Assembly (NCBI RefSeq): GCF_000308435.1
Contig: NZ_BAFR01000071.1
Span: forward strand, 1 to 64,000
Source: Nocardia araoensis NBRC 100135
Lineage (GTDB): Bacteria > Actinomycetota > Actinomycetes > Mycobacteriales > Mycobacteriaceae
Length of the DNA: 64,000 bases
Reading direction: 5' to 3'
Below are positions 48,650 through 57,922 of the stretch, one piece after another (the stretch's first letter is position 1; each line of letters starts with the position of its first letter). The notes under the pieces were generated by a model, which was not told the origin of the DNA, made no database searches, and was given only the letters and a program-made list of their open reading frames with translations. The translations under genes were made by a program, and so were the position numbers.

Positions 48650-50049
48650 CACGCACCGGCCCCGGCCGGGGTCTTGTGCTCCGGCTCGGCATGCCAGGCG
48701 CGAGCGGGACGAATCAACAGTTCCAGCAGGAGCAGCGCGAGCAGCGCGCCGAGGACGAGCCACACCACGACCAGACCGGTGGGGTAGCGCCAGAACACCA
48801 GCAGCACAGCGGCGATGCCGATGATCGCCCAGCGCAGTGCGGCGCGCGCCCGGAAAGCCCAGCTCTCCACCGCGTTCGGCGGACGCGATCGCCGCAGGCC
48901 CTGTACCGCGTCCATGCCGCGCCCGAGTCCACGGCGCACCGCGATGGCCGAGGCCGAGCCGCCGGTGAGGTAAGCGCCCAGCGCGATGACCAGGCCGAGC
49001 ACGGCGACCCCGCGCAGCGCGGTCCGCAACGGCACCATCACCGTGTCGGTGATGACGGTGGCCGCGTCCGGTGACAGCACGTCGGGCGGAATCTCGTCCA
49101 GATACAGCGCCCGGGCGACCATCAGCGCGATCGCCAGGATCAGCATGCCCACCGCCAGCGCGAGTCCGACGAAGACCAGGGCGCGGCGGCGACGGCCGAC
49201 GGGTGCCGCGGCGATCGCGGCCACCGCGGCCGCGATCGTCACCCACGGCAGCACTGCCGAAGCCTTGTCGAGATCGTCGACCGCCCGTTGCGCCCGCACC
49301 AGCTCCGGGGACCGGAACAACACGAACTGTTTGTCGACCGCGGGAATCTTCTCGGCGAAGGTGAAGCCGCGATCGATGAGCCGGGCTTTCACGTTCTCGA
49401 TCACCGTGCGCAGGGAGAGGGTCACCGTGCCGTTCTCGTCGACGGTGACCGACTGCGGGCCGACGTGGCCGGTGAGCACCCCCACCAACGCGGTGTGGGC
49501 GGCGCGGTTGGCCTGCACCCACAGATCCTCGAACTGGTCGCTGCGCACGAACGACAGCGCGGTGTCGTTGACGAAACCGCGCGCCTGCTGGGTGATCACC
49601 GGCGCCAGCCCCTCGACCGCCCGGTCCACCCGCGGTCGGTTCGCGGTCGCCGGGACCGCGTCGGTCAGCGCGGCCAGCGCGTCCGAGGTGAGGCCTTCGA
49701 TGTCGACGCGGGCGAAGATCTCGTCGGTGATCGTGTCGGCGACTTCGGTCTGCAGCACCGGATCCGACCCCAGCGGCGCCACCGTGCTCAGGTACCGGTT
49801 GGTGTCGAGGATCTCGCCGCGCACGAATCGCGCGAGCACCGTGGTGAAAGCGAGGACGGCGACGAGCACCGTCAAGATCGCCACCGCGGTCCAGCGCCAC
49901 GCGTGCCGCGGCGGACGCGCCACCCGCGCGGGCGCACCGCGGCCCTCCGTCCGCAGCGTGGCGACCTCGGCGCGCAGCCGCTCGAGCTCGGCTCGTTCGT
50001 CCGCGCTCAGCGGGCCTGGAGAGGCGCTGTCACTCGCGTTGGAATCCAT
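48649..50049 (-). CDS. Large integral membrane protein, unknown function
   Basis: A 466-aa protein. Residues 1-45 are polar with an ERAELERLRAEVATLR coiled-coil-like stretch. One helix at about 52-74 is followed by a ~200-aa probably extracytoplasmic domain (LDTNRYLSTVAPLGSDPVLQ), then about five more helices. The pattern is common in nocardial and rhodococcal membrane proteins without known role. Its stop overlaps the next gene, so it is coupled to the lipid-kinase remnant. Confidence 0.75.
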   Translation of the reverse strand: MDSNASDSASPGPLSADERAELERLRAEVATLRTEGRGAPARVARPPRHAWRWTAVAILTVLVAVLAFTTVLARFVRGEILDTNRYLSTVAPLGSDPVLQTEVADTITDEIFARVDIEGLTSDALAALTDAVPATANRPRVDRAVEGLAPVITQQARGFVNDTALSFVRSDQFEDLWVQANRAAHTALVGVLTGHVGPQSVTVDENGTVTLSLRTVIENVKARLIDRGFTFAEKIPAVDKQFVLFRSPELVRAQRAVDDLDKASAVLPWVTIAAAVAAIAAAPVGRRRRALVFVGLALAVGMLILAIALMVARALYLDEIPPDVLSPDAATVITDTVMVPLRTALRGVAVLGLVIALGAYLTGGSASAIAVRRGLGRGMDAVQGLRRSRPPNAVESWAFRARAALRWAIIGIAAVLLVFWRYPTGLVVVWLVLGALLALLLLELLIRPARAWHAEPEHKTPAGAGA

Positions 50050-50104
50050 GGTTCCCTCACTGCAGGAGCGGATTCGGGCGGCGGGACGGGACCGGCGGCG
50101 GCGC

Positions 50105-50578
50105 TCAGACCGTCGCCGATCCGGAGGGCGGCGCTCCCGGCCCGGAGGTGGATCCCGGGAAGGTCGTCTCCGGGTTCCACGTCGTCACGGCCCAGATCAC
50201 CACGACGTCGAGCGCGATGATCACGATGGACCACACCGGGTAGTACGGCAGCCACAGGAAGTTGGCGATGATCGACAGGGCCGCGATCACGATCGCCGAC
50301 ACTCGCGCCCAGGTCGCGCCGGTCATCAGGGCGATGCCGACGAGCACCATCACCACGCCGAGCGCGATGTGGATCCACCCCCATGCGGTGAAGTCGAACT
50401 TGAAGGTGTATTGCTGGCCCTGGACGAACAACTCGTCCTCGGCTACCGCGGAGATTCCTTGGAAGAGCTGAAGGAATCCGAGGGTGGTCAGTATGATGGC
50501 GGCCGCGATCGATGTGCCCGCGGCGATTCCCTGCCGGACGCTGTGGTTTTCCCGGTCGCCCTGCTTGTGTTGCGACAT
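50105..50578 (-). CDS. DUF7144-family membrane protein
   Basis: A 157-aa protein with four helices. FTAWGWIHIALGVVMVLVGI, GATWARVSAIVIAALSIIAN and LPYYPVWSIVIIALDVVVIW are the DUF7144 blocks. ATG 50578 is preferred (GGGAA upstream); an ATG at 50614 adds 12 residues. It is 55 bp upstream of the large membrane protein gene and likely in the same operon. Function unknown. Confidence 0.82.
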   Translation of the reverse strand: MSQHKQGDRENHSVRQGIAAGTSIAAAIILTTLGFLQLFQGISAVAEDELFVQGQQYTFKFDFTAWGWIHIALGVVMVLVGIALMTGATWARVSAIVIAALSIIANFLWLPYYPVWSIVIIALDVVVIWAVTTWNPETTFPGSTSGPGAPPSGSATV

Positions 50579-50864
50579 TTGCGGTTCCCTTTCGCGACGA
50601 ATTCGTATCGACATGGAATGCGCGCCATGTCGGAGCGGGCTTCGAACCTGAAGGTCCGGGCCGGGCTGAAGGTTTCGCGACCGGGTAGCGGTCGGCGGCG
50701 TACGCTATGACTGAGATTAGCATCAGGGCGGCAACCCGGTTCGTGGTTGCCATTCTCGAATTCGGGATGCCGGTGCGTATTCCATGCCTTGGGCGGCAGG
50801 TACACCGGCGCGGCGTCCCGATTCGAACGGATTTCGTCGTTTCGCAACGGAAAAGAGGCTTCCG

Positions 50865-51317
50865 GTGACCGATACCGATATCGACGCGATAGGGCCCATT
50901 GACTATCTCGTTATCGAATTTCCGCCGGATCGACCTCCGGACGGTTCGGCCCTGCCCATGCTGGTGGACCTCGCCGAGCGCGGCATCGTCCGGGTGCTGG
51001 ATCTGGCGTTCGTCCGCAAGGACACCGACGGTTCCCTGTCCGGAATCGACATCGCCGACATGGGCCTGGAAGGGGACTTCGACATCACCCTGTTCGAGGA
51101 GGCGGGCTCGGGCCTGCTCGACGAGAGCGACCGCAGGGAAGCCGGGGCCGCGCTCGAACCGGGATGCTCGGCCGCGATCCTGGTCTACGAGAACCGGTGG
51201 GCGGCGCCCTTCGCGTCCGCGCTGCGCCGCAACGGCGCTCAGCTCGTAGCCTCGGGACGTATCCCGGTGCAGAGCATCTTGTCGTCCTTGGATGCCCTCG
51301 AGGCAGAGAGTCGATAG
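50865..51317 (+). CDS. DUF6325-family protein
   Basis: A 150-aa soluble protein: GPIDYLVIEFPPDRP, ERGIVRVLDLAFVRKDTDG, LEPGCSAAILVYENRWA and GRIPVQ match DUF6325. GTG 50865 has AAGAGG upstream. It is followed 9 bp later by a SHOCT protein, and the DUF6325-SHOCT pair is a recurring actinobacterial arrangement. Membrane-stress roles have been suggested for such neighbours, but function is unknown. Confidence 0.85.
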   Translation: MTDTDIDAIGPIDYLVIEFPPDRPPDGSALPMLVDLAERGIVRVLDLAFVRKDTDGSLSGIDIADMGLEGDFDITLFEEAGSGLLDESDRREAGAALEPGCSAAILVYENRWAAPFASALRRNGAQLVASGRIPVQSILSSLDALEAESR

Positions 51318-51326
51318 GAGACCGTC

Positions 51327-51635
51327 ATGCCAGGATTGCTTCGCGGCGTCGCCCGCACCGCCATGGTCGCCGGAACCGCGACCGCCGTCTCCAACCGCGT
51401 CTCCCGGCGTCAGGGGCAACGCTGGGCGGCGCAGGAGCAGGCGCAATACGACCCGTACGCGCAGCAGTATGCCGCGCAACCCGCCGCGCCACAGCCCATG
51501 CCCGCACCGCCGAGCGACGGCGGTGCGGGCATGGACCGGATCACGGCGTTGAAGGAGCTCGCTGAACTCAGAGCTCAGGGCGTGCTCACGGAAGCCGAAT
51601 TCGAGGCCGAGAAGGCCCGCATCCTCGCTTCTTGA
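51327..51635 (+). CDS. SHOCT-domain protein
   Basis: A 102-aa protein. N-terminal GLLRGVARTAMVAGTATAVS is hydrophobic-amphipathic; the middle is Gln/Ala/Pro-rich; the C-terminal ~30 residues are SHOCT: ALKELAELRAQGVLTEAEFE. SHOCT domains are oligomerisation or targeting modules. Co-transcribed with the DUF6325 gene. Convergent with another SHOCT gene. Confidence 0.87.
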   Translation: MPGLLRGVARTAMVAGTATAVSNRVSRRQGQRWAAQEQAQYDPYAQQYAAQPAAPQPMPAPPSDGGAGMDRITALKELAELRAQGVLTEAEFEAEKARILAS

Positions 51636-51665
51636 GCGCGCGTCGAGCCGGCGTGCCTGCTCAGC

Positions 51666-52148
51666 TCACTGTGCCACCGATCGGGGAGGCGCCCCGCTGG
51701 GTTGCGGCGTCGGCGCGGCGCCCGGTTGTGCCGCCGGCGCGGCGCCCGGTTGTGCCGCGCGCCCGGGCTGTCCCGCCAGTGCCTGGGCCTTGAGCTGCTC
51801 GAACTCGGCCACGGTGATCGCGCCCGAGTCGAGGAGCGCTTTGGCATCGGCGATGCTCTCCGCCGGTGACCTGCCCGCGACCTCCCGGATGTACTGGTCG
51901 GTGGCTTCTTTCGCCTCGGTCTGGGCCTGCTGGGCGCGCAACGCCATGCCCCGGCCCCGGACGACGAGGTAGACCAAAGCCGCGAGATAGGGGAACACCA
52001 CCAAGGCGATCACCCACACCGCTTTGGCGACGCCCGAGACCGAGTGGTCGCGGAACAGATCGACCAGAATCTGGAACAGCACGATCAGGTATGCCACGAA
52101 AGCGAATACGAGGATCGTGTACCACACGTAGTCCCAGAACGAATCCAT
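51666..52148 (-). CDS. PLDc_N and SHOCT-domain membrane protein
   Basis: A 160-aa protein with two helices (about 8-30 and 40-62) of the PLDc_N type: LVDLFRDHSVSGVAKAVWVI and FPYLAALVYLVVRGRG. A SHOCT segment follows, AKALLDSGAITVAEFEQLKA, then a repetitive Ala/Pro/Gly/Gln tail. No phospholipase catalytic motif is present. It is convergent with the DUF6325-SHOCT operon. Confidence 0.87.
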   Translation of the reverse strand: MDSFWDYVWYTILVFAFVAYLIVLFQILVDLFRDHSVSGVAKAVWVIALVVFPYLAALVYLVVRGRGMALRAQQAQTEAKEATDQYIREVAGRSPAESIADAKALLDSGAITVAEFEQLKAQALAGQPGRAAQPGAAPAAQPGAAPTPQPSGAPPRSVAQ

Positions 52149-52837
52149 GATGTGAACCTCCTCGGGTGAGCCCGCGGCATATTCGGAAGTCGCGACTCAC
52201 CGTGTTCTGGATCGAGCCGTCGGACGGCCCGGTGGCCGGAAAACAAACCTTTCTCTGTGCGCTTGCCGGGCTTTGCCTGTCGTATGCCTATTTGTTCGGT
52301 AGGCCAACCCGCATCGGTGTTCAGCGGGCGTCGGTGAGGGGCATCCGGAAGGGCAGCGGCTCACCGGCGCGGTGTCGCTCGAATATTCGAGGGCACATCA
52401 ATTTCGAGTTTTCGGATACGTCGCTCGCTTCAGCCGACGTTCCGGAGAACTCGTCCGGCCGGAAAAGACCGGCAAATAATCATCGGCGCTGGCGCAGGCG
52501 TCGTCAAGATTGCCGCAGAATTCGGCGCCGGACGGGGACGCGGTCCGCCGCGCGTTCGGAGCGGGTCCGGCGGAGGCGGCCGTCCGCGTGCGGACGCGCT
52601 CCTCGGGTCGGGGGCGCGGGGTGCCACCGGAGATGCGGCAGCCGGCGTAGTCCGCCATCGCCCCGCGGGCCCGGCACCCGGTGGAGTAGGGTCTCCCGCC
52701 GGTGCACCGGCACGGGACCGAGCGACGGGCTCGTGTTGCTGTTGCATTACTGTCCAGCGCGAAGCGGCCCGGTCGCTTAGATTGCCAAACGGGTGATGAC
52801 GCCCGGGTTGCGTGGAGCCAAAATGTGGAGGGCTGCT
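52149..52837. other. 689-bp gene-free stretch before the glutamate-type ABC operon
   Basis: No convincing gene. AT-richer DNA than the neighbours occurs around 52380-52490. TAGATT at 52778-52783 is a possible -10 for the ABC operon. TAGGGT at 52687-52692 precedes a 48-codon GTG frame (52702) that overlaps the ABC start, with no sign of conservation visible. Confidence 0.4.
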
Positions 52838-53746
52838 GTGTCTGATCGTTCGTTTCTCGGCGGGCGCGCCCTGCGAGCCGCCGCGGGCGCGCTCGCCGCG
52901 GGCGCACTGGTGCTGACCGGATGTACCACGAACACCGAGGACACCGGCCCTTCGGTGGCAAAGGTGCAGGTGGACAAGGTCGACCAGATCGCAGCGCAAC
53001 TGCCCGACAAGATCAAGCAGTCCGGCAAGCTCGTCGTCGGCGTGAACATCCCCTACCAGCCGAACGAGTACAAGGACGCCAGCGGCCGGATCGTCGGCTT
53101 CGACGTGGACCTGATGGACGCGGTCGCCTCCGTGCTCGGCGTCAAGGCCGAGTACCTCGAGTCGGCCTTCGAGAAGATCATCCCTTCGATCCAGGCGGGC
53201 ACCTACGACGTGGGCATGTCGTCGATCACCGACTCCAAGGAACGTGAGCAGCAGGTCGACTTCACCACCTACTTCAACGCGGGTATCCAGTGGGCCCAGC
53301 AGAAGGGTAAGCCGGTCGATCCGGAGAACGCCTGCGGCAAGAAGGTCGCCGTGCAGGCCACCACCGTGGAGCACACCGACGAGGTGCCCGCCAAGAGCGC
53401 CAAGTGCGTCGCCGCGGGCAAACCCGCCATCGACATCAAGTCGTTCGACGAGCAGAGCGCCGCGACCAACGCGCTGGTGCTCGGCCAGGTCGATGCCATG
53501 TCGGCCGATTCCCCGGTGACCGCGTACGCGATCAAGCAGAGCGGCGGCAAGATCGAGACCGCGGGCCCGGTGTTCGACTCCGCGCCCTACGGCTGGGCGG
53601 TGCCGAAGGGCGCGCCGCTGGCCGCCGTGCTGCAGCAGGCGGTCCAGCACCTGATCGACACGGGCAAATACGCCGAGATCACGAAGAACTGGGGCGTGCA
53701 GGAAGGCGCGATCACCAAGTCCGTCGTGAACGGCGCCGTGAGCTGA
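52838..53746 (+). CDS. gluB: Glutamate-type ABC transporter substrate-binding lipoprotein
   Basis: A 302-aa exported lipoprotein with lipobox LTGC (Cys29), then a family-3 binding domain: LVVGVNIPYQPNEYKDASGR, GFDVDLMDAVASVLG, VGMSSITDSKEREQQVDF. Two Cys residues (NACGKK, AKCVAAG) may form a disulfide. GTG 52838 is preferred because GGAGGG lies 5 nt upstream; in-frame starts at 52793, 52796 and 52823 are possible. First gene of a complete importer. Confidence 0.88.
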   Translation: MSDRSFLGGRALRAAAGALAAGALVLTGCTTNTEDTGPSVAKVQVDKVDQIAAQLPDKIKQSGKLVVGVNIPYQPNEYKDASGRIVGFDVDLMDAVASVLGVKAEYLESAFEKIIPSIQAGTYDVGMSSITDSKEREQQVDFTTYFNAGIQWAQQKGKPVDPENACGKKVAVQATTVEHTDEVPAKSAKCVAAGKPAIDIKSFDEQSAATNALVLGQVDAMSADSPVTAYAIKQSGGKIETAGPVFDSAPYGWAVPKGAPLAAVLQQAVQHLIDTGKYAEITKNWGVQEGAITKSVVNGAVS

Positions 53747-53749
53747 TCG

Positions 53750-54709
53750 ATGGCGGACAACGACACTCGGCCTGCGCCCGGCGATCCCGGGCCCGGCGGA
53801 GCGGATTCGACGCGGGAGCCGGAACCGATCAAAGCGGTTCCGCTGCGCAGGCCGGGTCGCTGGATTGCGGCGGCGGCCATCCTCGCCCTGGTGGCGCTGT
53901 TCGTCTACGGCGCCGCGACGAACCCGGCCTATCGCTGGGACACCTATCGGAAATACCTGTTCGACACGAGGATCACCGCCGGCGCGATCGTGACGCTGGA
54001 GCTGACCGTGTGCGCGATGGCGATCGCGGTCGTGCTTGGAACGGTGCTGGCCGTGATGCGGCTGTCGCCGAACCCGGTGTTGCGCAGCTCGGCGTGGGTG
54101 TACCTGTGGATCTTCCGCGGCACCCCGGTGTTCGTGCAGCTGGTGTTCTGGGGGCTGGTGCCCTCGCTGTACAGCCGGATCCAACTCGGCGTTCCGTTCG
54201 GGCCGCAGTTCTTCCACCTCGACGTGCAGCAGTTGCAGGCCGCGTTCGCCTTCGCCGTGCTCGGCCTCGCGCTCAACGAGGCGGCCTACATGGCCGAGAT
54301 CGTCCGGGCCGGAATCAATTCCGTCGGTGAGGGGCAGCGGGAGGCGTCGTTCGCGCTCGGCATGTCCTGGAGCCAGACCATGCGCCGCACGGTGCTGCCG
54401 CAGGCCATGCGCGTGATCATCCCGCCGACCGGCAACGAGCTCATCGGCATGCTGAAGACCACCTCGCTGGTCACCGGCATCCCGCTGAGCACCGATCTGT
54501 TCGGCCGGGCGCGCGACATCTACGGCGTGAACTTCCAGCCCATCCCACTGCTGCTGGTCGCCGCCACCTGGTACCTGGCGATCACGAGTGTGCTCATGGT
54601 CGGGCAGTACTACTTGGAGCGCTACTACTCGCGCGGCGTCTCCCGCACGCTGACCACCAAGCAGCTGCAGGAGCTCGCCGACGCCCAGCAGGGGGAGAAG
54701 GCGAAATGA
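53750..54709 (+). CDS. Glutamate-type ABC transporter permease
   Basis: A 319-aa permease. A polar ~40-aa N-terminus precedes helix 1 ([16 protein letters not shown]); then the HisMQ domain with [16 protein letters not shown] and the EAA loop [20 protein letters not shown]. One fused-length permease instead of the GluC-GluD pair. It starts 3 bp after the gluB stop and overlaps the ATPase gene by 4 bp. Confidence 0.93.
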   Translation: MADNDTRPAPGDPGPGGADSTREPEPIKAVPLRRPGRWIAAAAILALVALFVYGAATNPAYRWDTYRKYLFDTRITAGAIVTLELTVCAMAIAVVLGTVLAVMRLSPNPVLRSSAWVYLWIFRGTPVFVQLVFWGLVPSLYSRIQLGVPFGPQFFHLDVQQLQAAFAFAVLGLALNEAAYMAEIVRAGINSVGEGQREASFALGMSWSQTMRRTVLPQAMRVIIPPTGNELIGMLKTTSLVTGIPLSTDLFGRARDIYGVNFQPIPLLLVAATWYLAITSVLMVGQYYLERYYSRGVSRTLTTKQLQELADAQQGEKAK

Positions 54710-55494
54710 GCGTGGACGTCGAGAAGACCGCCGCCCCTCCGATGGTCCTTGCCGACCGGGTCTGCAAGAACTTCGGCGCCCTGCAGGTGCTCAAGGGCGT
54801 TTCCCTCGAGGTGGGCCGTGGCGAAGTGCTGTGCCTGATCGGGCCGTCCGGCTCGGGCAAGTCCACCTTCCTGCGCTGCATCAATCATCTGGAGCAGGTG
54901 AACGCGGGCAGGCTCTACGTCGACGGCGAGATCGTGGGCTATCGGGAGAAGAACGGCAAGCTCTACGAGATGCACCCGCGCGACGCGGCCAAGCAGCGCC
55001 GCGAAATCGGCATGGTGTTCCAGCATTTCAATCTGTTTCCGCACCGCACCGCGCTGGACAACATCATCGAGGCGCCCACCCAGGTCAAGAACGTGCGCAA
55101 GGCGGAGGCGGTGACCAGGGCGCGCGAGCTGCTGGACCGGGTCGGGCTGGCGGACAAGGCGAACGCCTACCCGGCGCAGCTGTCCGGCGGGCAGCAGCAG
55201 CGCGTGGCGATCGCGCGCGCCCTGGCCATGGATCCCAAACTCATGCTGTTCGACGAGCCGACCTCCGCACTGGATCCGGAGCTGGTCGGCGAGGTCCTCA
55301 CGGTCATGCGGGAACTGGCTCGGTCGGGTATGACGATGGTCGTGGTGACCCACGAGATGGGATTCGCCCGCGAGGTCGCCGACCAGCTGGCGTTCATGGA
55401 TGGCGGCGTGGTCGTGGAGGCCGGGCCGCCGCGGCAACTGCTGGCCGATCCGCGGCACGAGCGCACCAAGGCGTTCCTTTCGCGGCTGCTCTGA
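54706..55494 (+). CDS. gluA: Glutamate-type ABC transporter ATP-binding protein
   Basis: A 262-aa polar amino acid ABC ATPase (GlnQ/GluA type). Walker [11 protein letters not shown]-loop in [10 protein letters not shown], signature QLSGGQQQR, Walker [15 protein letters not shown], switch His in [12 protein letters not shown] overlaps the permease stop. It could also serve the binding protein/permease pair at 25.9-27.4 kb, which lacks an ATPase; that is speculation. Confidence 0.95.
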   Translation: MSVDVEKTAAPPMVLADRVCKNFGALQVLKGVSLEVGRGEVLCLIGPSGSGKSTFLRCINHLEQVNAGRLYVDGEIVGYREKNGKLYEMHPRDAAKQRREIGMVFQHFNLFPHRTALDNIIEAPTQVKNVRKAEAVTRARELLDRVGLADKANAYPAQLSGGQQQRVAIARALAMDPKLMLFDEPTSALDPELVGEVLTVMRELARSGMTMVVVTHEMGFAREVADQLAFMDGGVVVEAGPPRQLLADPRHERTKAFLSRLL

Positions 55495-55509
55495 CAGGGG
55501 CCACCCGTC

Positions 55510-56409
55510 TCACGCATCGGCGCGCAAGGCGATGCGCAGCTGCCCGAGCAGTACTTTGGCCGCCGGGCTCACGGGATGGGCGGTGCGCCAGGCCAGTGCG
55601 AGGCGACCGCGCGGTTCCGGCTCGATGATGCGGACGGTCCGCACACCGAAGGCCGCGGCCTCCGCGGCGGTGAGCTCGGGCACGACGGCGATGCCCAGGC
55701 CGCGTGCGGCCAAGCGGAGCAGCAACGCGGGCGCCGCCGCCTCGTAGGCGATCGCGGGCTCGAACCCCGCCGCCACACAGGCGCGCTCGAAGACGCCGCG
55801 GATACCCGTGCCCGGGGTGAGGCAGATCAGCGGACGATCCCGCAGTGCGGTGAGCGGCAGCTCCGCGCCGTAGCCGTGGTCCGCCGCCGCGACCGCTGCC
55901 ACCAGCGCGGTCTCCAACACCACTTCGATGCCGATGGCCGGATCGATTTCCGCGCCGGTCATCCCGATCAGGGCCATGTCCAGCTCGCCTCGGCCGAGGG
56001 CGGCGAGCATCCGCTCGGAGGTGTCCTCGGTGAGGCTGATGGCGACCTCCGGGTGGTCGTGATGGAAGTCCGCGAGTACGGCCGCGACGTCGAACTCCTC
56101 GACCGCGGCCCCAGAGATGAGGCCGACCCGGACCTGCCCGCGTAGCAAGCCGGTGAACTCGTCCACCGTGTGGGCGACCCGTTCGGCCGCGGCCAGCGCT
56201 GCCTGCGCGTGCGGCAGGACGGCGGCGCCGACCTCGGTCAGGGTCACCGTGCGCCCGCCGCGGTCGAGCAGCGGCTGGCCGAGTTCGCGTTCCAACTGCC
56301 GGATCTGGGCGCTGAGGCCGGGCTGCGCCAGATGCAGCCGCGCCGCCGCACGGGTGAAGCTCGCTTCCTCGGCGACGGTGACGAAGTAACGTAGCTGGCG
56401 CAGCTCCAT
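55510..56409 (-). CDS. LysR-family transcriptional regulator
   Basis: A 299-aa regulator with N-terminal winged HTH: MELRQLRYFVTVAEEASFTR, AAARLHLAQPGLSAQIRQLE. The inducer-binding domain follows (about 90-295). It is divergent from an FAD-linked oxidoreductase gene, with a T-N11-A site between, so it probably controls that gene. Convergent with the ABC operon (15-bp gap). Ligand unknown. Confidence 0.93.
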   Translation of the reverse strand: MELRQLRYFVTVAEEASFTRAAARLHLAQPGLSAQIRQLERELGQPLLDRGGRTVTLTEVGAAVLPHAQAALAAAERVAHTVDEFTGLLRGQVRVGLISGAAVEEFDVAAVLADFHHDHPEVAISLTEDTSERMLAALGRGELDMALIGMTGAEIDPAIGIEVVLETALVAAVAAADHGYGAELPLTALRDRPLICLTPGTGIRGVFERACVAAGFEPAIAYEAAAPALLLRLAARGLGIAVVPELTAAEAAAFGVRTVRIIEPEPRGRLALAWRTAHPVSPAAKVLLGQLRIALRADA

Positions 56410-56413
56410 AACG

Positions 56414-56428
56414 GTTCATTATAAGAAC
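56414..56428. promoter_or_regulatory. Putative LysR binding site
   Basis: GTTC (56414-56417) and GAAC (56425-56428) form an inverted repeat containing T-N11-A, in the 71-bp gap between the LysR gene and its divergent neighbour. A second GAAC follows at 56435-56438. Confidence 0.5.
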
Positions 56429-56480
56429 TAGAAGAACTATCTGTTTTACTTCTTCCAGCAGGCAGGGCAGGGTCGAAGCC

Positions 56481-57842
56481 ATGGGAAACAACGCCGCACA
56501 GATCGAAGAGAACAGCGACATCTTCACCGGTCCGGTCTTCCGTCCGGGTGACGACGGCTACGACGCGGAGATCGCCGGATTCCAGACCGCCTACACCCAT
56601 CGACCCGCGCTGATCGTCGGCGCCGCGCACGCCGAGGACGTGCGGGCGGCCGTGGAATACGCCGCCCGCCACGATCTGCCGATCGCCGTGCAGGCGACCG
56701 GCCACGGACTGTCCGTCGCCGCGGACGGCGGCGTGCTGATCAGCACCCGGCGCATGGCGGGCATCCGAATCGATCCGGTCCGCCGCACCGCACACGTCGG
56801 CGCGGGAGTGCGGGCGGGCGCGCTGGTCGAAGCGGCGGCCGAGCACGGACTGGCGCCCCTGAACGGGTCGTCGCCGTCGGTCGGCGTGGTCGGCTACCTG
56901 CTCGGCGGCGGCGTCGGGCTGCTCGCGCGCCGGTTCGGGTACGCGGCCGAGCACGTGCGCTCCATCGAGCTGGTCACCGCCGACGGCCGGGCGCGCACGC
57001 TCACACCGGAAGACGAACTGTTCGGCGCCGTGCTCGGCAGTGGGGGAAACTTCGGCGTCGTGACCGCGCTCGAGGTCGGCCTCGTGCCGGTCACCACGGT
57101 GTACGGCGGACAGTTGGTGTTCGACACGCCGCTGGTCGAGCGGGCGCTGGACGCGTGGCGGCGATGGACCGCGACCGTGCCGGAGGAGCTGACCTCGACG
57201 ATTACCATGCTCGCTTTCCCGGACATCCCGCAGGTGCCCGCCCCGCTGCGCGGTCGGTACGTCGCCTCGATCCGGATCGCCTACAGCGGGCAGGCGGAAG
57301 AAGGGGAACGGCTGGTCGCGCCGTTGCGGGCGATCGGGGAACGACTGAAGGACGATCTGCGCGCGATGCCGTACACCGAGTCGCACACCATTCACAGCGA
57401 TCCCGACCATCCCCACGCCTACGCCGCCACCAACGCGCTACTCGGTGAGTTCACCGAGGAAACGGCCGCGGCCCTGGTCGCCGTTGCGGGTCCGGACTCC
57501 GGCGCGGGCGCGGTCGTCGACGTCCGTCATCTCGGCGGCGCGCTGGCCCGCCCGAGCGAAACCGGCATCGCCGTGGACCATCGCGAGGCTGCTTATATCG
57601 TGCGCATCATCACCGGCCCCGAGAATGCCGCGACCCGCGCCGCCATCCGTGCCGCGCTGACGCCGTGGACGCTCGGGCACAGCCTCAACTTCCTCTACGG
57701 CGCGGGCGCCGAAGCGGACGAGGCGCAGACCCGCGCGGGTTATCGGCCGGACACCTACGCCCGGCTGGCCGCGCTCAAGGCCAGGCACGATCCGCGCAAT
57801 CTGTTCCGTTTCAATCGCAATATCCGGCCGGACGTGGGGTGA
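56481..57842 (+). CDS. FAD-linked oxidoreductase (berberine-bridge-enzyme type)
   Basis: A 453-aa flavoprotein. FAD-binding half: ALIVGAAHAEDVRAAVEYAA, VQATGHGLSVAADGG (the His is the likely covalent FAD site), VGVVGYLLGGGVGLLARRFG without the second covalent Cys. The BBE C-terminal segment ends DPRNLFRFNRNI. Cytosolic, no signal peptide. Divergent LysR regulator. Substrate not readable. Confidence 0.9.
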   Translation: MGNNAAQIEENSDIFTGPVFRPGDDGYDAEIAGFQTAYTHRPALIVGAAHAEDVRAAVEYAARHDLPIAVQATGHGLSVAADGGVLISTRRMAGIRIDPVRRTAHVGAGVRAGALVEAAAEHGLAPLNGSSPSVGVVGYLLGGGVGLLARRFGYAAEHVRSIELVTADGRARTLTPEDELFGAVLGSGGNFGVVTALEVGLVPVTTVYGGQLVFDTPLVERALDAWRRWTATVPEELTSTITMLAFPDIPQVPAPLRGRYVASIRIAYSGQAEEGERLVAPLRAIGERLKDDLRAMPYTESHTIHSDPDHPHAYAATNALLGEFTEETAAALVAVAGPDSGAGAVVDVRHLGGALARPSETGIAVDHREAAYIVRIITGPENAATRAAIRAALTPWTLGHSLNFLYGAGAEADEAQTRAGYRPDTYARLAALKARHDPRNLFRFNRNIRPDVG

Positions 57843-57891
57843 TCGCACCGCCGCCGTGCCCTGGTGCGGCGCGGCGGCGCCATGCTATCTT

Positions 57892-57910
57892 AGTGATATC
57901 ACTCTGATAT
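57892..57910. promoter_or_regulatory. Putative operator of the SPFH-RHH operon
   Basis: Perfect 12-bp palindrome AGTGATATCACT at 57892-57903; TGATAT occurs at 57894 and again at 57905, 11 bp (one turn) apart. TATCTT at 57886-57891 is a possible -10, so binding would block transcription start. The RHH protein of the operon is the natural candidate. Confidence 0.55.
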
Positions 57911-57922
57911 TGGGAGGATGTC

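Noticed and set aside
52702..52845. 48-codon GTG frame after TAGGGT, possible leader peptide
   Set aside because: Spacing to the hexamer is 10 nt, composition is not amino-acid-biased towards Glu/Gln, and it overlaps the binding-protein start; no support beyond an open frame.
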